A stretch of 64,000 nucleotides of DNA from H2-BAC3 sp045863035 (GTDB lineage: Bacteria; Bacteroidota; Ignavibacteria; Ignavibacteriales; Ignavibacteriaceae): NCBI GenBank assembly GCA_045863035.1, contig BTUV01000002.1, forward strand, positions 1 to 64,000. Direction: 5' to 3'. Positions 7,084-16,137 of this stretch are shown here, one piece after another (positions within the stretch are counted from its first letter, which is position 1; every line of letters begins with the position of its first letter). The position numbers and the translations under genes were made by a program. Under the pieces are notes generated by a model. It had not been told where the DNA came from, searched no databases, and worked only from the letters and a program-made list of their open reading frames with translations.

Positions 7084-9639
7084 CTATTTTTGCTTTAGCA
7101 GAAATTCCCAATAGCCGGGCTGTCGTTTTAATTGTTTGTCGAACCAGGCGATTATCAGTTTTGTCCAGAAATCTCTTTTGTCATGGTCAAGGATGTGGTG
7201 GTCCTGTTTGTCAATTTCAATAAGTTCAACTTCCTTACCCAGTATTTTTAATGCAGTATAAAACTGCATGCTTTCACCCGGAGGCACATTTGTATCTGAA
7301 TTTCCATGCAGAAGCAGGAGAGGGGTATTTACCTTATCAGCATGAAAAATCGGACTCTGATCAACATAAATATCTTTCCGGTTCCAGGGATAGCTTTCAG
7401 CGGTAGCCACAGCAGAATAGAGATAACCCCAGTAACCCTCACCCCAATAGGAGGGGAGAAGACTGATGCCTGCGTGGGAGATACCCGCGGCGAATATATC
7501 TGTTCTGGTCAGCAGGGTCATGGTCATAAATCCGCCATAGGAGGCACCGATGCAGCCGATTTTATCCTTTGCGATATATCCGTGGTTTGAGGTCAGATTA
7601 TTCACTGCCCCGATGATTTCATCAGAAGTGGTTTTACCCCAGTCATTCACATGAATTGCTGAGAACTCCTGCCCGTACCCGGTTGCGCCTGATGGCTGTA
7701 CCACATAAACAAAATAACCATTGTTCGTCCAGAGGTTTTTTGGGTAGCGTCCTTCAAAATCCTGAGAGACGGGGGAGGTTCCGCCATAGTAGTTTACTAT
7801 GCAGGGATATTTTTTCTGCGGGTCAAAATCAATTGGATAATAGAGGAGCCCGTCAATGGTTTTGCCTTCAGGAGTTGTATAATTATATATCTGGGTTTTT
7901 CCTTTTGCAAAACTGCTCAGATGAGGCGCAGGGTCCAACAACACTTTTGAAGAACCTGCTGAGTAATAATATGCTTTTCCGGGGACGGTCGCGCCGGAGC
8001 CGGTATATACCATAGTACCGCTTTCAGAAACAGATATATCACCTGCCACTTCAATAGCGAGCGGAATTCTCTTAAAAGTACGCGACTTAATTGCATACTG
8101 ATAGTAAAACTGCATGCTCCCTTCGGTTACAGTCAGATGAAGAATACTTTTCGCGCGGTCAGTATATAAACTATTTATGGAAGGATTAAAACTTCTGGTT
8201 ACCGGCTCAACTTCTTTTGTCTTACGATTATAAATATATACCTGTGTATCATAATCATTTGGAATCATGCCTTCAGGGACGTTCACACCTGCATCGCCAA
8301 ACATGGTGGGGCCGCCTGTATAGATGATTTCATCCTCAGAGAGATATTGGGCGGAACGGTACCAGTCAAATGATCTGATGGTGTCAATTTTACCTGATGC
8401 AGGATAAAGTTCAATGGAATAGGTTCTTGAAAACGGCCGGGAATCAAAATGATCTTCACTAAAGCTGAGCAGAAGTTTTTCTCCGCCTGGTGAAATATCA
8501 TGCAGCCGGAGGGAGTTGTCTAAATCAGCAAGCAGGTGCTCTTGTTCTGAATTAAGGTCGAGCATGATGAGTTTATTTTTACTGTTAGCCCACGGCCATC
8601 GGTCATTAGGGCTGGTGTATCGCTTGTATGATTTTGATTCATCTTTAGCGCGAATTGATTTTGTTATATACAACACTTTGCCGTCATCAGAGGCCTGATA
8701 TGATTCCAAATCAGCTATGCCTTTGTAAAGTACGGTATTAGTTCCGGTCGATGGGAAATATTGACGGATATTGGTTTCAGATCCGTTTGATTCAGTATAG
8801 ATAAAACTTTCGGGCTGAGATGAAATCCACCGCAAACGGCTCATTACCGAGGACTGAGGGAACACGGTAATAAGTTTTTGACTCTGTGCGTCATAAAGAT
8901 TAAGCGTATAATCATTTTTCTTATTAACCTGATTATATCTGCTCACTGATACGGTTGCATAGTTACCAGATTTTGAAATAGTGGCAACGGAAACTTTGTC
9001 ATCATCAAGAAGCTGATACGTTGTCAGACGTTTAACCGGTTTTAGCTCAAAACGGAAATCCTCTGCAAATGCTTCCTCAGTATTAAGCGAAATTGAAATG
9101 CTTTTCTGAGTATCTCCTGAGGGCAATATGCACCTGATGAGCACCCAATGAGTACCGGCAGGAAGCGATGCTTTTTCAGAAAAGGTGGCTGACGAGTCGG
9201 GCACTCCTGCCTTTGAGGTGATAAGTGATTTTTGGTTTAGAAACAGCACAAATCCGGCATCTGACTCTGCCTGAATGGTAACAGGCAAAAACGCATCCGT
9301 AACGATGTAAAAACTCAGCCAGACCTCAGATATTGCACCAGTGGAGTTCTTCAGTAAAAACGTTGATTGTCCGGTTGAACCGGTTTCCTTCCATGACTTA
9401 TATATCTTATTAACGGGGCTGCCGGTAACCGGGTCAATCTGCTCAAATGCAATTTCTGTCTGTTTGAGAAGAAGTGAAATCTGGGCCGTTAATTCCTTCT
9501 GTTTTTTGACTACCGGCAGCGGGAGCTTGAAGTAATCAGATTGCAAAATAGATTTTAACTCGCCGCTTTCCTGTGCGCTGAGAAAAGTGAAAGCCGGGAA
9601 AAATACAATTACTAATAGTTTGAGCATCCATCTCAACAT
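7084..9639 (-). CDS. Prolyl oligopeptidase (S9) family serine peptidase
   Basis: 851 residues from the ATG at 9639, chosen because it gives a clean signal peptide (MLRWMLKLLVIVFFPAFTFLSAQ) and a 16-bp gap to the upstream gene; the frame is open to 9666, which would overlap that gene. The N-terminal half is a beta-propeller. The C-terminal alpha/beta hydrolase has the nucleophile in GASYGG (Ser700), the acid in HGNSD (Asp782) and the His in QDHHIL (about 814-815). It is likely an exported DPP4/acylaminoacyl-peptidase-like enzyme that trims peptides in the periplasm. About 850 residues is longer than classical DPP4, with the extra length N-terminal. Confidence 0.85.
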   Translation of the reverse strand: MLRWMLKLLVIVFFPAFTFLSAQESGELKSILQSDYFKLPLPVVKKQKELTAQISLLLKQTEIAFEQIDPVTGSPVNKIYKSWKETGSTGQSTFLLKNSTGAISEVWLSFYIVTDAFLPVTIQAESDAGFVLFLNQKSLITSKAGVPDSSATFSEKASLPAGTHWVLIRCILPSGDTQKSISISLNTEEAFAEDFRFELKPVKRLTTYQLLDDDKVSVATISKSGNYATVSVSRYNQVNKKNDYTLNLYDAQSQKLITVFPQSSVMSRLRWISSQPESFIYTESNGSETNIRQYFPSTGTNTVLYKGIADLESYQASDDGKVLYITKSIRAKDESKSYKRYTSPNDRWPWANSKNKLIMLDLNSEQEHLLADLDNSLRLHDISPGGEKLLLSFSEDHFDSRPFSRTYSIELYPASGKIDTIRSFDWYRSAQYLSEDEIIYTGGPTMFGDAGVNVPEGMIPNDYDTQVYIYNRKTKEVEPVTRSFNPSINSLYTDRAKSILHLTVTEGSMQFYYQYAIKSRTFKRIPLAIEVAGDISVSESGTMVYTGSGATVPGKAYYYSAGSSKVLLDPAPHLSSFAKGKTQIYNYTTPEGKTIDGLLYYPIDFDPQKKYPCIVNYYGGTSPVSQDFEGRYPKNLWTNNGYFVYVVQPSGATGYGQEFSAIHVNDWGKTTSDEIIGAVNNLTSNHGYIAKDKIGCIGASYGGFMTMTLLTRTDIFAAGISHAGISLLPSYWGEGYWGYLYSAVATAESYPWNRKDIYVDQSPIFHADKVNTPLLLLHGNSDTNVPPGESMQFYTALKILGKEVELIEIDKQDHHILDHDKRDFWTKLIIAWFDKQLKRQPGYWEFLLKQK

Positions 9640-9655
9640 GTAATCAGATTCCTGT

Positions 9656-11362
9656 TTAATTATCAAATTCGTTTACTAAATCTTTTATTTCGAATATATA
9701 TTCCCCTTCAGCAGTATGGGTTTTTTTCATGCTGCTGAGTTCCGCGAACAACTCCTCTTTGGAGCGGTAATTTTTAAGATAATAAGTTTTAATCTGTGAT
9801 TTGTTTTTTATCATCCAGTTCATACTGATCTTCAGTTTTTCAAGGTCTTCATCATCCGGTATGTTTGAAGTTTGCACGATTTCTGAAAAATAATCATCCA
9901 GCGCGGTGAAAAAACGGCTGCTCTCACTCAGCAGGTAGTCCTTTATATATACTTTCCCTTCAAGAAAAAGAATGATATCCTGTGCACTCTGACCATTGAC
10001 CAGCATGAGCGCATTGGCAGCATTAACCGGTTCTGAAAGCAGTGAGGATTTGTGTATCTGAGAAAGCATCAGTTCGATAATTTCTTTAAGTTCACCTGCC
10101 TGCTCAAACTGGAGAGCGTCTGACAAACGCTTCATCTTGTTGATAAGAACCGAAAGGCGGTCATTGTTTTTACCTTCAAGAAAGTCATAAACCGCTTTAA
10201 GCTCTTGATCATAGAGCGGCTGGTTTTTATTTTCGCAGGGAGCAGTGCATCTCTCAATTTCTGCAAGATAACATCTTCTTCCTTTTTTCAGCTCAGAGTC
10301 CTTACACTCACGAAGCTGAAAGGCCTTGTCAACGATTTCTAAGACCTGTTTTGCTTTTTTTCTGGAGATGAATAACCCAAAATAATCATTCCCGTCAAAA
10401 TCAAAAGAACTTACTATTTCAGGACGGGGGAAAGGGATATCCCTGCGAATGCGAAGGTAGTATTTATTACCATACTCCTTGAGCATTACATTATGTTTGG
10501 GTTTGAGTGCTTTAATCATTTCTGCTTCAGTCAGAAAAGCGGTAAGCTCAGTATTGCATGGCTCAATTTTCAGCTTCCTGGCAGTCCGAAGCAGTTTTTT
10601 GCTTTTTGAAGGCGCTGTACCTGAGAAATAAGATTTTAGCCGGTCACGCAGCGATTTTGCCTTACCTATATATACAGGTTTATTTGCACTGTCAAGAAAG
10701 TAGTAAACACCCGGGGCATCGGGCACTCCGCTTATGGTTTCGACCAGGTTCTGGTTTACCTGAAGACGTGCCGGAGTTGGTTTTGCGCTGGTTTCAAAAT
10801 TGATGAGGTCACTCAGGCGGAAATCAGGATTTTCAGAAATCTTGGCTTTTAACATCCGGTCTAAAATCCGTGCAGTGGTTTCAGCATCATAAATGGCGCG
10901 GTGTGCCCCTCCGGAACGAACTTTAAGATGAGATGCAACATTGCTCAGACTTTTGCTGCGGAGGAACGGGTACATCCGGCGGGCTAGTTTAAGGGTACAG
11001 ATTTTTACCGGTTTAAAGCCGGGGTCACCTGCCCGCTGAAACTCCGCCCTGATAAAACCCATGTCAAATTGAAGATTGTGACCGACCATAACACATCCGG
11101 CGAACCGCTCCTGAAGCTGCGGCAAAATTTCCTCAAAATAAGGGGCATCCTCTACCATGTCATCCGAAATTCCGGTGTAATTAGTGATAAAGGGGGAAAT
11201 TGAACGACCCGGATTTATGAATGACTGAAATGAGTCAAGTATCTCACCATTACGATAGCGGACAACCCCGATTTCAATAATTCGCTCCATTGTGGGTCTC
11301 AGACCGGTGGTTTCCACATCCACAACGGCAAAAGTTACATCTTTTATACGCAAATTGAACAT
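9656..11362 (-). CDS. DEDDh exonuclease fused to a UvrC-like GIY-YIG nuclease
   Basis: 568 residues from the ATG at 11362; upstream in-frame codons run into the divergent gene and lack homology. Residues 8-170 are a DNA polymerase III epsilon-type 3'-5' exonuclease with Asp15/Glu17 (DVETTG), Asp100 (HNLQFD) and His154/Asp159 (HRAIYDAE). Residues 209-295 are a GIY-YIG domain as in UvrC and Cho (GVYYF, VYIGKAKSLRDRLKSYF, catalytic-type Glu279, KPKHN). The C-terminal 270 residues contain a Cys-containing segment (CYLAEIERCTAPC) like that in UvrC. The same fusion is known in actinobacteria and others; a repair role is inferred. A separate uvrC is expected elsewhere in the genome. Confidence 0.85.
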   Translation of the reverse strand: MFNLRIKDVTFAVVDVETTGLRPTMERIIEIGVVRYRNGEILDSFQSFINPGRSISPFITNYTGISDDMVEDAPYFEEILPQLQERFAGCVMVGHNLQFDMGFIRAEFQRAGDPGFKPVKICTLKLARRMYPFLRSKSLSNVASHLKVRSGGAHRAIYDAETTARILDRMLKAKISENPDFRLSDLINFETSAKPTPARLQVNQNLVETISGVPDAPGVYYFLDSANKPVYIGKAKSLRDRLKSYFSGTAPSKSKKLLRTARKLKIEPCNTELTAFLTEAEMIKALKPKHNVMLKEYGNKYYLRIRRDIPFPRPEIVSSFDFDGNDYFGLFISRKKAKQVLEIVDKAFQLRECKDSELKKGRRCYLAEIERCTAPCENKNQPLYDQELKAVYDFLEGKNNDRLSVLINKMKRLSDALQFEQAGELKEIIELMLSQIHKSSLLSEPVNAANALMLVNGQSAQDIILFLEGKVYIKDYLLSESSRFFTALDDYFSEIVQTSNIPDDEDLEKLKISMNWMIKNKSQIKTYYLKNYRSKEELFAELSSMKKTHTAEGEYIFEIKDLVNEFDN

Positions 11363-11450
11363 AAGCCGGAAAATATGAAAAATTGCATAATCCTCATTCT
11401 TTTTAGTTACCCCTAAAATAAATATATTAATTTTTAACATTTTTGAAGAT
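11363..11450. promoter_or_regulatory. Divergent promoter region
   Basis: 88 bp of AT-rich DNA separates the start codons of the exonuclease gene (minus) and the phosphodiesterase gene (plus). Both transcription units must start here. No perfect TAnnTTTG element was found on either strand; TAATTTTT, just upstream of 11451, is one mismatch away. Confidence 0.5.
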
Positions 11451-12263
11451 ATGAACACCTTAGGAATCCTGTTTATAGGGGATATCATCGGAAAACCAGG
11501 GCTGGATATGCTCAGGACCTGGATGCCCCCTCTGCTTAACAAATATAAACCCGACCTCGTAATTGTAAACGGTGAAAACGCTGCTGACGGAAAGGGGTGC
11601 ACGGACAAAGAAGGTGAAGTTATCTTTGGGCTTGGGGCTCATGTTATAACCGGCGGAAATCATACGTGGGACAGACCCCAGTCTCAGGATTACCTGAAAA
11701 CCAAAGCAAACGTACTCCGGCCTCAAAATTACCCCCGCGGTACACATGGAACCGGGCACTGCATTGTTGAAACCAAGAGCGGAAAAAAAGTGGCGGTTAT
11801 GAACCTTCAGGGCAGGACTTTTATGGCTACGATTGACTGCCCGTTCAGAGCGGCGGAATGGGTTATCTCAAAAGTAAAGCAGGAGACCAATATTATTTTT
11901 GTGGATTTCCACGCGGAGGCAACGGCTGAAAAAACAGCTCTGGCTCATTTTCTTGATGGAAAAGTTTCTGTGGTGGTGGGAACTCATACACACGTGCAGA
12001 CAGCAGATGAAAGAATTCTGCCAAACGGTACAGCTTTTATTACTGATGTGGGGATGACCGGTCCTTATGAGTCAGTAATAGGGATGAAAACAGTTGCCGC
12101 TATTAACCGGTTTATCTATCAGACTCCGCAGAAATATGAAACCGCACAGAATGATGTGCATCTCTGCGGATTTTTCAGTAAAGTGGATACTGATACAGGG
12201 AAGTCGGTTCATATTGAGAGAATACTTTTACCTGAGTTTGAGAAATCAAGGCAGGGTAATTAA
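11451..12263 (+). CDS. TIGR00282/YmdB-family metallophosphoesterase
   Basis: 270 residues covering the full family length. Metal-binding motifs of the YmdB/DR1281 calcineurin-like family are in order: GDIIGKPG near the N-terminus, VNGENAADGKG, GGNHTWD, VDFHAEAT, and GTHTHVQTAD with DVGMTGP. Characterised members hydrolyse 2',3'-cyclic nucleotides and cAMP in the cytoplasm and affect RNA turnover and developmental switches in Bacillus. It heads the seven-gene run that continues with folD, deoC and aroA. There is no signal peptide. Confidence 0.9.
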   Translation: MNTLGILFIGDIIGKPGLDMLRTWMPPLLNKYKPDLVIVNGENAADGKGCTDKEGEVIFGLGAHVITGGNHTWDRPQSQDYLKTKANVLRPQNYPRGTHGTGHCIVETKSGKKVAVMNLQGRTFMATIDCPFRAAEWVISKVKQETNIIFVDFHAEATAEKTALAHFLDGKVSVVVGTHTHVQTADERILPNGTAFITDVGMTGPYESVIGMKTVAAINRFIYQTPQKYETAQNDVHLCGFFSKVDTDTGKSVHIERILLPEFEKSRQGN

Positions 12264-12284
12264 TTTGTTAGTGATATATATACA

Positions 12285-13166
12285 ATGATACTTATAGACG
12301 GTAAAGAAACAGCAAAGCAAATCCGGAAAGAACTTGCTGAAAAAATTGCTGCTGAAAAACACAGAAGCGGAAAAGCTCCGGGTCTCGCGGTTATTCTGGT
12401 TGGCAGTGACGCGGCAAGTGAGATATATGTAAACAGCAAAACGAAAGCATGTCTTGAAATAGGGATGAAATCTGAAGTTGAGAAAAAAGATGCATCGATC
12501 ACACAGAAAGAATTGCTCGCGCTGATTGAGAAGTATAACCAGGATGATTCAATTCACGGAATACTTGTTCAGATGCCACTGCCGAAAGGATTAAATGAGC
12601 AGGAAGTAATAAGCGCTATCTCACCGGAAAAGGATGTTGACGGATTTCATCCGGTGAACACAGGCAAATTAGTAATTGGTGAAGATACTCTTGTTCCATG
12701 CACACCGGCGGGAATTCATGAATTACTGCTGAGATATAAGATTCCTACTTCAGGCAAACATGCAGTGGTTGTAGGCAGAAGCAACATTGTCGGGAAGCCG
12801 ATTGCAAATATCCTCATGCAGAAAAAGGAAGGTGCCAATTGTGCGGTAACCGTTGTGCATTCAGCAGTAAAGAATCTTGCTGAGTTCACCCGCAGCGCGG
12901 ATATTGTGATTGCGGCAATCGGGAAGCCCGATTTTATAACCGGTGATATGGTTAAAGAGGGCTGTTGCGTGATAGATGTTGGTATTAACCGCGTTGAAGA
13001 TAGTTCACTGCCAAAAGGATACCGGGTGACAGGTGATGTTAATTTTGCGGAAGTTTCACAAAAAGCTGCATATATAACACCCGTGCCGGGAGGAGTGGGA
13101 CCAATGACCATAGCGATGTTATTAAGCAATACCTGGAAAGCATTTTCAAAAGAGATACAACAATGA
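12285..13166 (+). CDS. folD: Bifunctional methylenetetrahydrofolate dehydrogenase/cyclohydrolase
   Basis: 293 residues, the normal FolD size. Hallmarks are the YVNSK motif (Tyr48, catalytic Lys52), GILVQMPLP, KDVDGFHPVN, the dinucleotide-binding segment VVGRSNIVGKP and the C-terminal TPVPGGVGPMT. It interconverts 5,10-methylene- and 10-formyl-tetrahydrofolate in the cytoplasm, feeding purine and formyl-Met synthesis. It begins 21 bp after the upstream gene and overlaps deoC by 4 bp (ATGA), indicating translational coupling. Confidence 0.96.
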   Translation: MILIDGKETAKQIRKELAEKIAAEKHRSGKAPGLAVILVGSDAASEIYVNSKTKACLEIGMKSEVEKKDASITQKELLALIEKYNQDDSIHGILVQMPLPKGLNEQEVISAISPEKDVDGFHPVNTGKLVIGEDTLVPCTPAGIHELLLRYKIPTSGKHAVVVGRSNIVGKPIANILMQKKEGANCAVTVVHSAVKNLAEFTRSADIVIAAIGKPDFITGDMVKEGCCVIDVGINRVEDSSLPKGYRVTGDVNFAEVSQKAAYITPVPGGVGPMTIAMLLSNTWKAFSKEIQQ

Positions 13167-14032
13167 ATGAATCAGATATATCAAGAGTAATCAATCAGGT
13201 TTTTCTTGAAAAGACGCTGCGTGATTTTTATTGCGCTGACGGCTCATGCAAGGGATGGGAAGTTGACGTCCTGACCCGAGAAAAAACCGTGCGTCAGATT
13301 GTGGATGCCGGTGCTGCACGTATTGCCGCGGGTATCGGCGTGGGTGAAACACTACCGGACAGGGGAATAGCCGGATATATAGACCATACACTGCTTAAAC
13401 CTGATGCAACCCCTGAAGAGGTAATAAAACTCTGCGAAGAAGCAAAAAAGTTTTCATTTGCCTCAGTGTGTATAAATCCGGGTTTTGTATCTCTTTGCTC
13501 AGATATGCTCAGAGGCACACGGGTAAAAGTTTGCACTGTTATTGGTTTCCCCCTGGGTGCAACAACCACCGAAGTAAAACGCTATGAAGCAGAGCAGGCA
13601 ATTAAGAATGGCGCGACTGAAATTGATATGGTAATAAATGTCGGCAGGTTGAAGCAGGGAGAATACTCGTATGTATTTAATGATGTTCAGCAGGTCGTTC
13701 TTGCCGCAAAACCCAAAAGAGTTTTAACAAAAGTAATTCTTGAAACTTCACTTCTCACTGATGAAGAAAAAGTAAAAGCATGTGTAATCTGCAAAGATGC
13801 GGGGGCTGACTTTGTAAAAACCTCAACGGGATTTTCAAAAGGCGGAGCAACGGTTGGTGACATTGCTCTGATGCGAAGAGTGGTTGGTTCTGCGGTTGGT
13901 GTAAAGGCCTCAGGGGGAATAAGAACTCGAGAAGACGCAGACGCAATGATAGCCAGCGGCGCAGATCGGATTGGCGCGAGCGCAAGCGTGAAAATTGTCT
14001 CCGGCGCCGGAGAAGAATCAAAGGGTTACTGA
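13163..14032 (+). CDS. deoC: Deoxyribose-phosphate aldolase with N-terminal extension
   Basis: 289 residues. The aldolase core (about 70-285) carries the Schiff-base Lys219 (VKTSTG), Asp155 (EIDMVINVG) and Lys248 (VKASGG), as in class I DeoC. It cleaves 2-deoxyribose-5-phosphate to glyceraldehyde-3-phosphate and acetaldehyde during deoxynucleoside salvage. The first 70 residues are an extension absent from E. coli DeoC but known in some bacterial DeoC lengths; its role is unknown. ATG overlaps the folD stop. The last 38 bp overlap the proposed TTG start of the hicB-like gene. Confidence 0.93.
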   Translation: MNESDISRVINQVFLEKTLRDFYCADGSCKGWEVDVLTREKTVRQIVDAGAARIAAGIGVGETLPDRGIAGYIDHTLLKPDATPEEVIKLCEEAKKFSFASVCINPGFVSLCSDMLRGTRVKVCTVIGFPLGATTTEVKRYEAEQAIKNGATEIDMVINVGRLKQGEYSYVFNDVQQVVLAAKPKRVLTKVILETSLLTDEEKVKACVICKDAGADFVKTSTGFSKGGATVGDIALMRRVVGSAVGVKASGGIRTREDADAMIASGADRIGASASVKIVSGAGEESKGY

Positions 14033-14255
14033 TACAGTGGTTCTTCCTTTAATAATCACCAATGACGGGGACGGATTTAACGCTGAGATTCCGACTCTGC
14101 CGGGGTGTGAGTCATGGGCGCACACGGAAGAAGAAGTAATTGAAAAGATATCGGAACTTGCGCGTTATTATATGAAACTGCCCGCTTCAAAAAAATTTAA
14201 AACCGATCTGAAAGAACGGGAAGGAAATATACTTCATTACCGTCTGATATTGTAG
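13995..14255 (+). CDS. HicB-like small protein, no HicA partner nearby
   Basis: 86 residues from a TTG at 13995; a GTG at 14037, just after the deoC stop, would give 72 residues and is equally plausible. The pattern LPLIITNDGDGFNAEIPTLPGCESWAHTEEEVIEKISELARYYMK is the HicB N-terminal fold (partial RNase H fold; G.....P.LPGC..G.T.EEA). It lacks the C-terminal DNA-binding domain of full antitoxins. No HicA toxin is encoded on either side, so this is a solitary member inside a housekeeping operon, of unknown function. Confidence 0.65.
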   Translation: MSPAPEKNQRVTDTVVLPLIITNDGDGFNAEIPTLPGCESWAHTEEEVIEKISELARYYMKLPASKKFKTDLKEREGNILHYRLIL

Positions 14256-14337
14256 AAACGCGGAGTTCGCCATCACCGAAGAACGTCTAAAGAAAATTAC
14301 CCGCGTAGCCAAAACCAGACAGCAGTCACTGCATCTG

Positions 14338-14850
14338 GTGCTGGAAAATATACATGACCCGCATAACGTAAGCGCCATACTCCGCTCCTGCGATGCAGTG
14401 GGAATTCCAAAAGTATCACTCATTTATAACTACGAAAAATTCCCCCGTATTGGTAAGAAATCATCTGCTTCTGCATTTAAGTGGGTTGACCGTGAAAAGT
14501 TTGAGGCGGTTGAAACCTGTTATACAAAACTCAGAAGCCAGGGGTTTACCATACTTGCATCTTCCCTGAATGATACTTCTAAAAACTTTTATGATTTTGA
14601 TTTAACAAAAAAAACAGCCATTGTTATTGGCAATGAACACAGAGGCATTTCACCTGAGGCAGAAAAACTCGCGGACTCAACCGTATATATACCGATGTTT
14701 GGCATGATACAAAGTTTAAATGTTTCTGTTTCTGCCGCCATTATGCTCTATGAAGCAGCAAGGCAGAGGATGGTGAAGCAGATGTTTGAAAGAACTGATT
14801 TGCGTGAAGAAGAACTGGCTGCACTGATAACAGAATGGTCAAAAAGATAA
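14338..14850 (+). CDS. SpoU/TrmH-family RNA 2'-O-ribose methyltransferase
   Basis: At least 170 residues of a SPOUT methyltransferase: motif 1 ENIHDPHNVSAILRSCDAVG, motif 2 AIVIGNEHRGIS, motif 3 IPMFGMIQSLNVSVSAAIMLYE. It resembles TrmH (tRNA Gm18 methyltransferase). The first canonical start is GTG at 14338, but family-like sequence (ITEERLKKITRVAKTRQQS) continues upstream in the same frame to about 14272. No ATG/GTG/TTG occurs there after the in-frame stop at 14245. Either a rare ATC start (14272) is used or a frameshift separates it from an upstream start. It ends 1 bp before aroA. Confidence 0.85.
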   Translation: MLENIHDPHNVSAILRSCDAVGIPKVSLIYNYEKFPRIGKKSSASAFKWVDREKFEAVETCYTKLRSQGFTILASSLNDTSKNFYDFDLTKKTAIVIGNEHRGISPEAEKLADSTVYIPMFGMIQSLNVSVSAAIMLYEAARQRMVKQMFERTDLREEELAALITEWSKR

Positions 14851-14851
14851 T

Positions 14852-16135
14852 ATGAACAGAGCAGAATTTAAAAGACCCATAGTAATCAAAGGTGAACTGA
14901 CGCTTCCGGGGGATAAATCCATTTCACACCGCGCGGTACTCTTTTCAGCACTTGCAAAGGGGGAGTCATCAATCAGGAATCTCTCCCGCGCTGAGGATGT
15001 GCAGTCATCCATTAACTGCATACGTGCTCTCGGGGCTGAGTGTGAATTAAGTGATGGTATATACCGCATCAGCAGTCCCGGACTTCGTGGTTTCACAAAA
15101 CCTGCGCGGGAGTTATACGCAGGAAACTCAGGCACAACCGCACGGCTTTTGGCGGGTATCCTCGCTATTCTTCCTTTTGAAACTACAATAACCGGTGATG
15201 AGTCACTTTCGCGCAGACCAATGAATCGAGTCATGCAGCCCCTTTCATTATTCGGTACGAAATTTCAGGCAGCGGAGGGCGACCGCCTTCCAGTGAGGAT
15301 TCTTCCGGCAAGGAATCTCACATCTGTAAAATATACACTTCCGGTGGCAAGCGCGCAGATAAAAAGTGCAGTTCTGCTTGCAGGGCTTGGGCTTGATGAG
15401 GTCAGCCAGGTTATTGAAAATCTTCAGAGCAGAGACCATACTGAGCGGATGCTGAATCTTCCTTTTGCTGAAATAAACGGAATTAGATTTACAAACTCAT
15501 CATCTGCTTTTATCCCTGAGCCGGATGCGTATTTTGTGCCGGGCGATATTTCATCCGCCGCTTTTTTTGTAGTTGCAGCACTTCTAATACCGGGGAGTGA
15601 ATTGCTTATCAAAAATGTTACCTTAAATCCGACCCGAAACGGATATATAACACATCTGAAAAAAATGGGAGCCGATATCACATTTGAAAATCTGCAAACC
15701 TCGGCTAATGAACCTTACGGAGACATTCTTATTCGTTCAGGTGACTTAAAAAATGTGCCCATAACCCCGGAACTGATTCCCAATCTGATTGATGAGATTC
15801 CGGTTCTGGCAGTGGCGGGTTACTTTGCAGAAGGGGAGTTTGAGGTAAGAGGGGCGGAAGAACTTCGGGTGAAGGAGTCTGACCGGATTGCTGCTCTGAT
15901 TCATAATTTTACTCTGGCAGGGGCTCATGTAACCGAATATAAGGACGGCTTCCGGCTTCAACGGAGTGATAAGAGGACAGACCCGGTTTTTGAAAGTTTC
16001 CATGATCACCGTATCGCAATGGCATTCGCGATTTTTTCTTTACTCTTGGCGGATGGGGGTAAAATTGATAATTTTGACTGTGTTAAAATATCAAATCCTG
16101 ATTTTATTCATCAATTGTCTCTGATTACAGGTTAA
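14852..16135 (+). CDS. aroA: 3-phosphoshikimate 1-carboxyvinyltransferase (EPSP synthase)
   Basis: 427 residues, full length. Signature sites are PGDKSISHRA near residue 20, LYAGNSGTTARLLAG around 90-105, the phosphate/PEP-binding SRRPMNRVM, and VKESDRIAAL plus SFHDHRIAMAFA in the C-terminal lobe. It transfers enolpyruvate from PEP to shikimate-3-phosphate in the chorismate pathway, in the cytoplasm. Start at 14852 is 1 bp after the methyltransferase stop, and the next gene follows after 2 bp, so it is mid-operon. No other aro gene is near. Confidence 0.96.
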   Translation: MNRAEFKRPIVIKGELTLPGDKSISHRAVLFSALAKGESSIRNLSRAEDVQSSINCIRALGAECELSDGIYRISSPGLRGFTKPARELYAGNSGTTARLLAGILAILPFETTITGDESLSRRPMNRVMQPLSLFGTKFQAAEGDRLPVRILPARNLTSVKYTLPVASAQIKSAVLLAGLGLDEVSQVIENLQSRDHTERMLNLPFAEINGIRFTNSSSAFIPEPDAYFVPGDISSAAFFVVAALLIPGSELLIKNVTLNPTRNGYITHLKKMGADITFENLQTSANEPYGDILIRSGDLKNVPITPELIPNLIDEIPVLAVAGYFAEGEFEVRGAEELRVKESDRIAALIHNFTLAGAHVTEYKDGFRLQRSDKRTDPVFESFHDHRIAMAFAIFSLLLADGGKIDNFDCVKISNPDFIHQLSLITG

Positions 16136-16137
16136 AT

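Noticed and set aside
11363..11608. N-terminal extension of the exonuclease fusion
   Set aside because: The extra 82 codons overlap the divergent YmdB-like gene and lack homology; ATG 11362 matches the exonuclease family start.
12285..12502. 80-codon minus-strand frame opposite folD and similar antisense frames inside most genes
   Set aside because: They mirror conserved genes in another frame and show no independent start, family or codon pattern.
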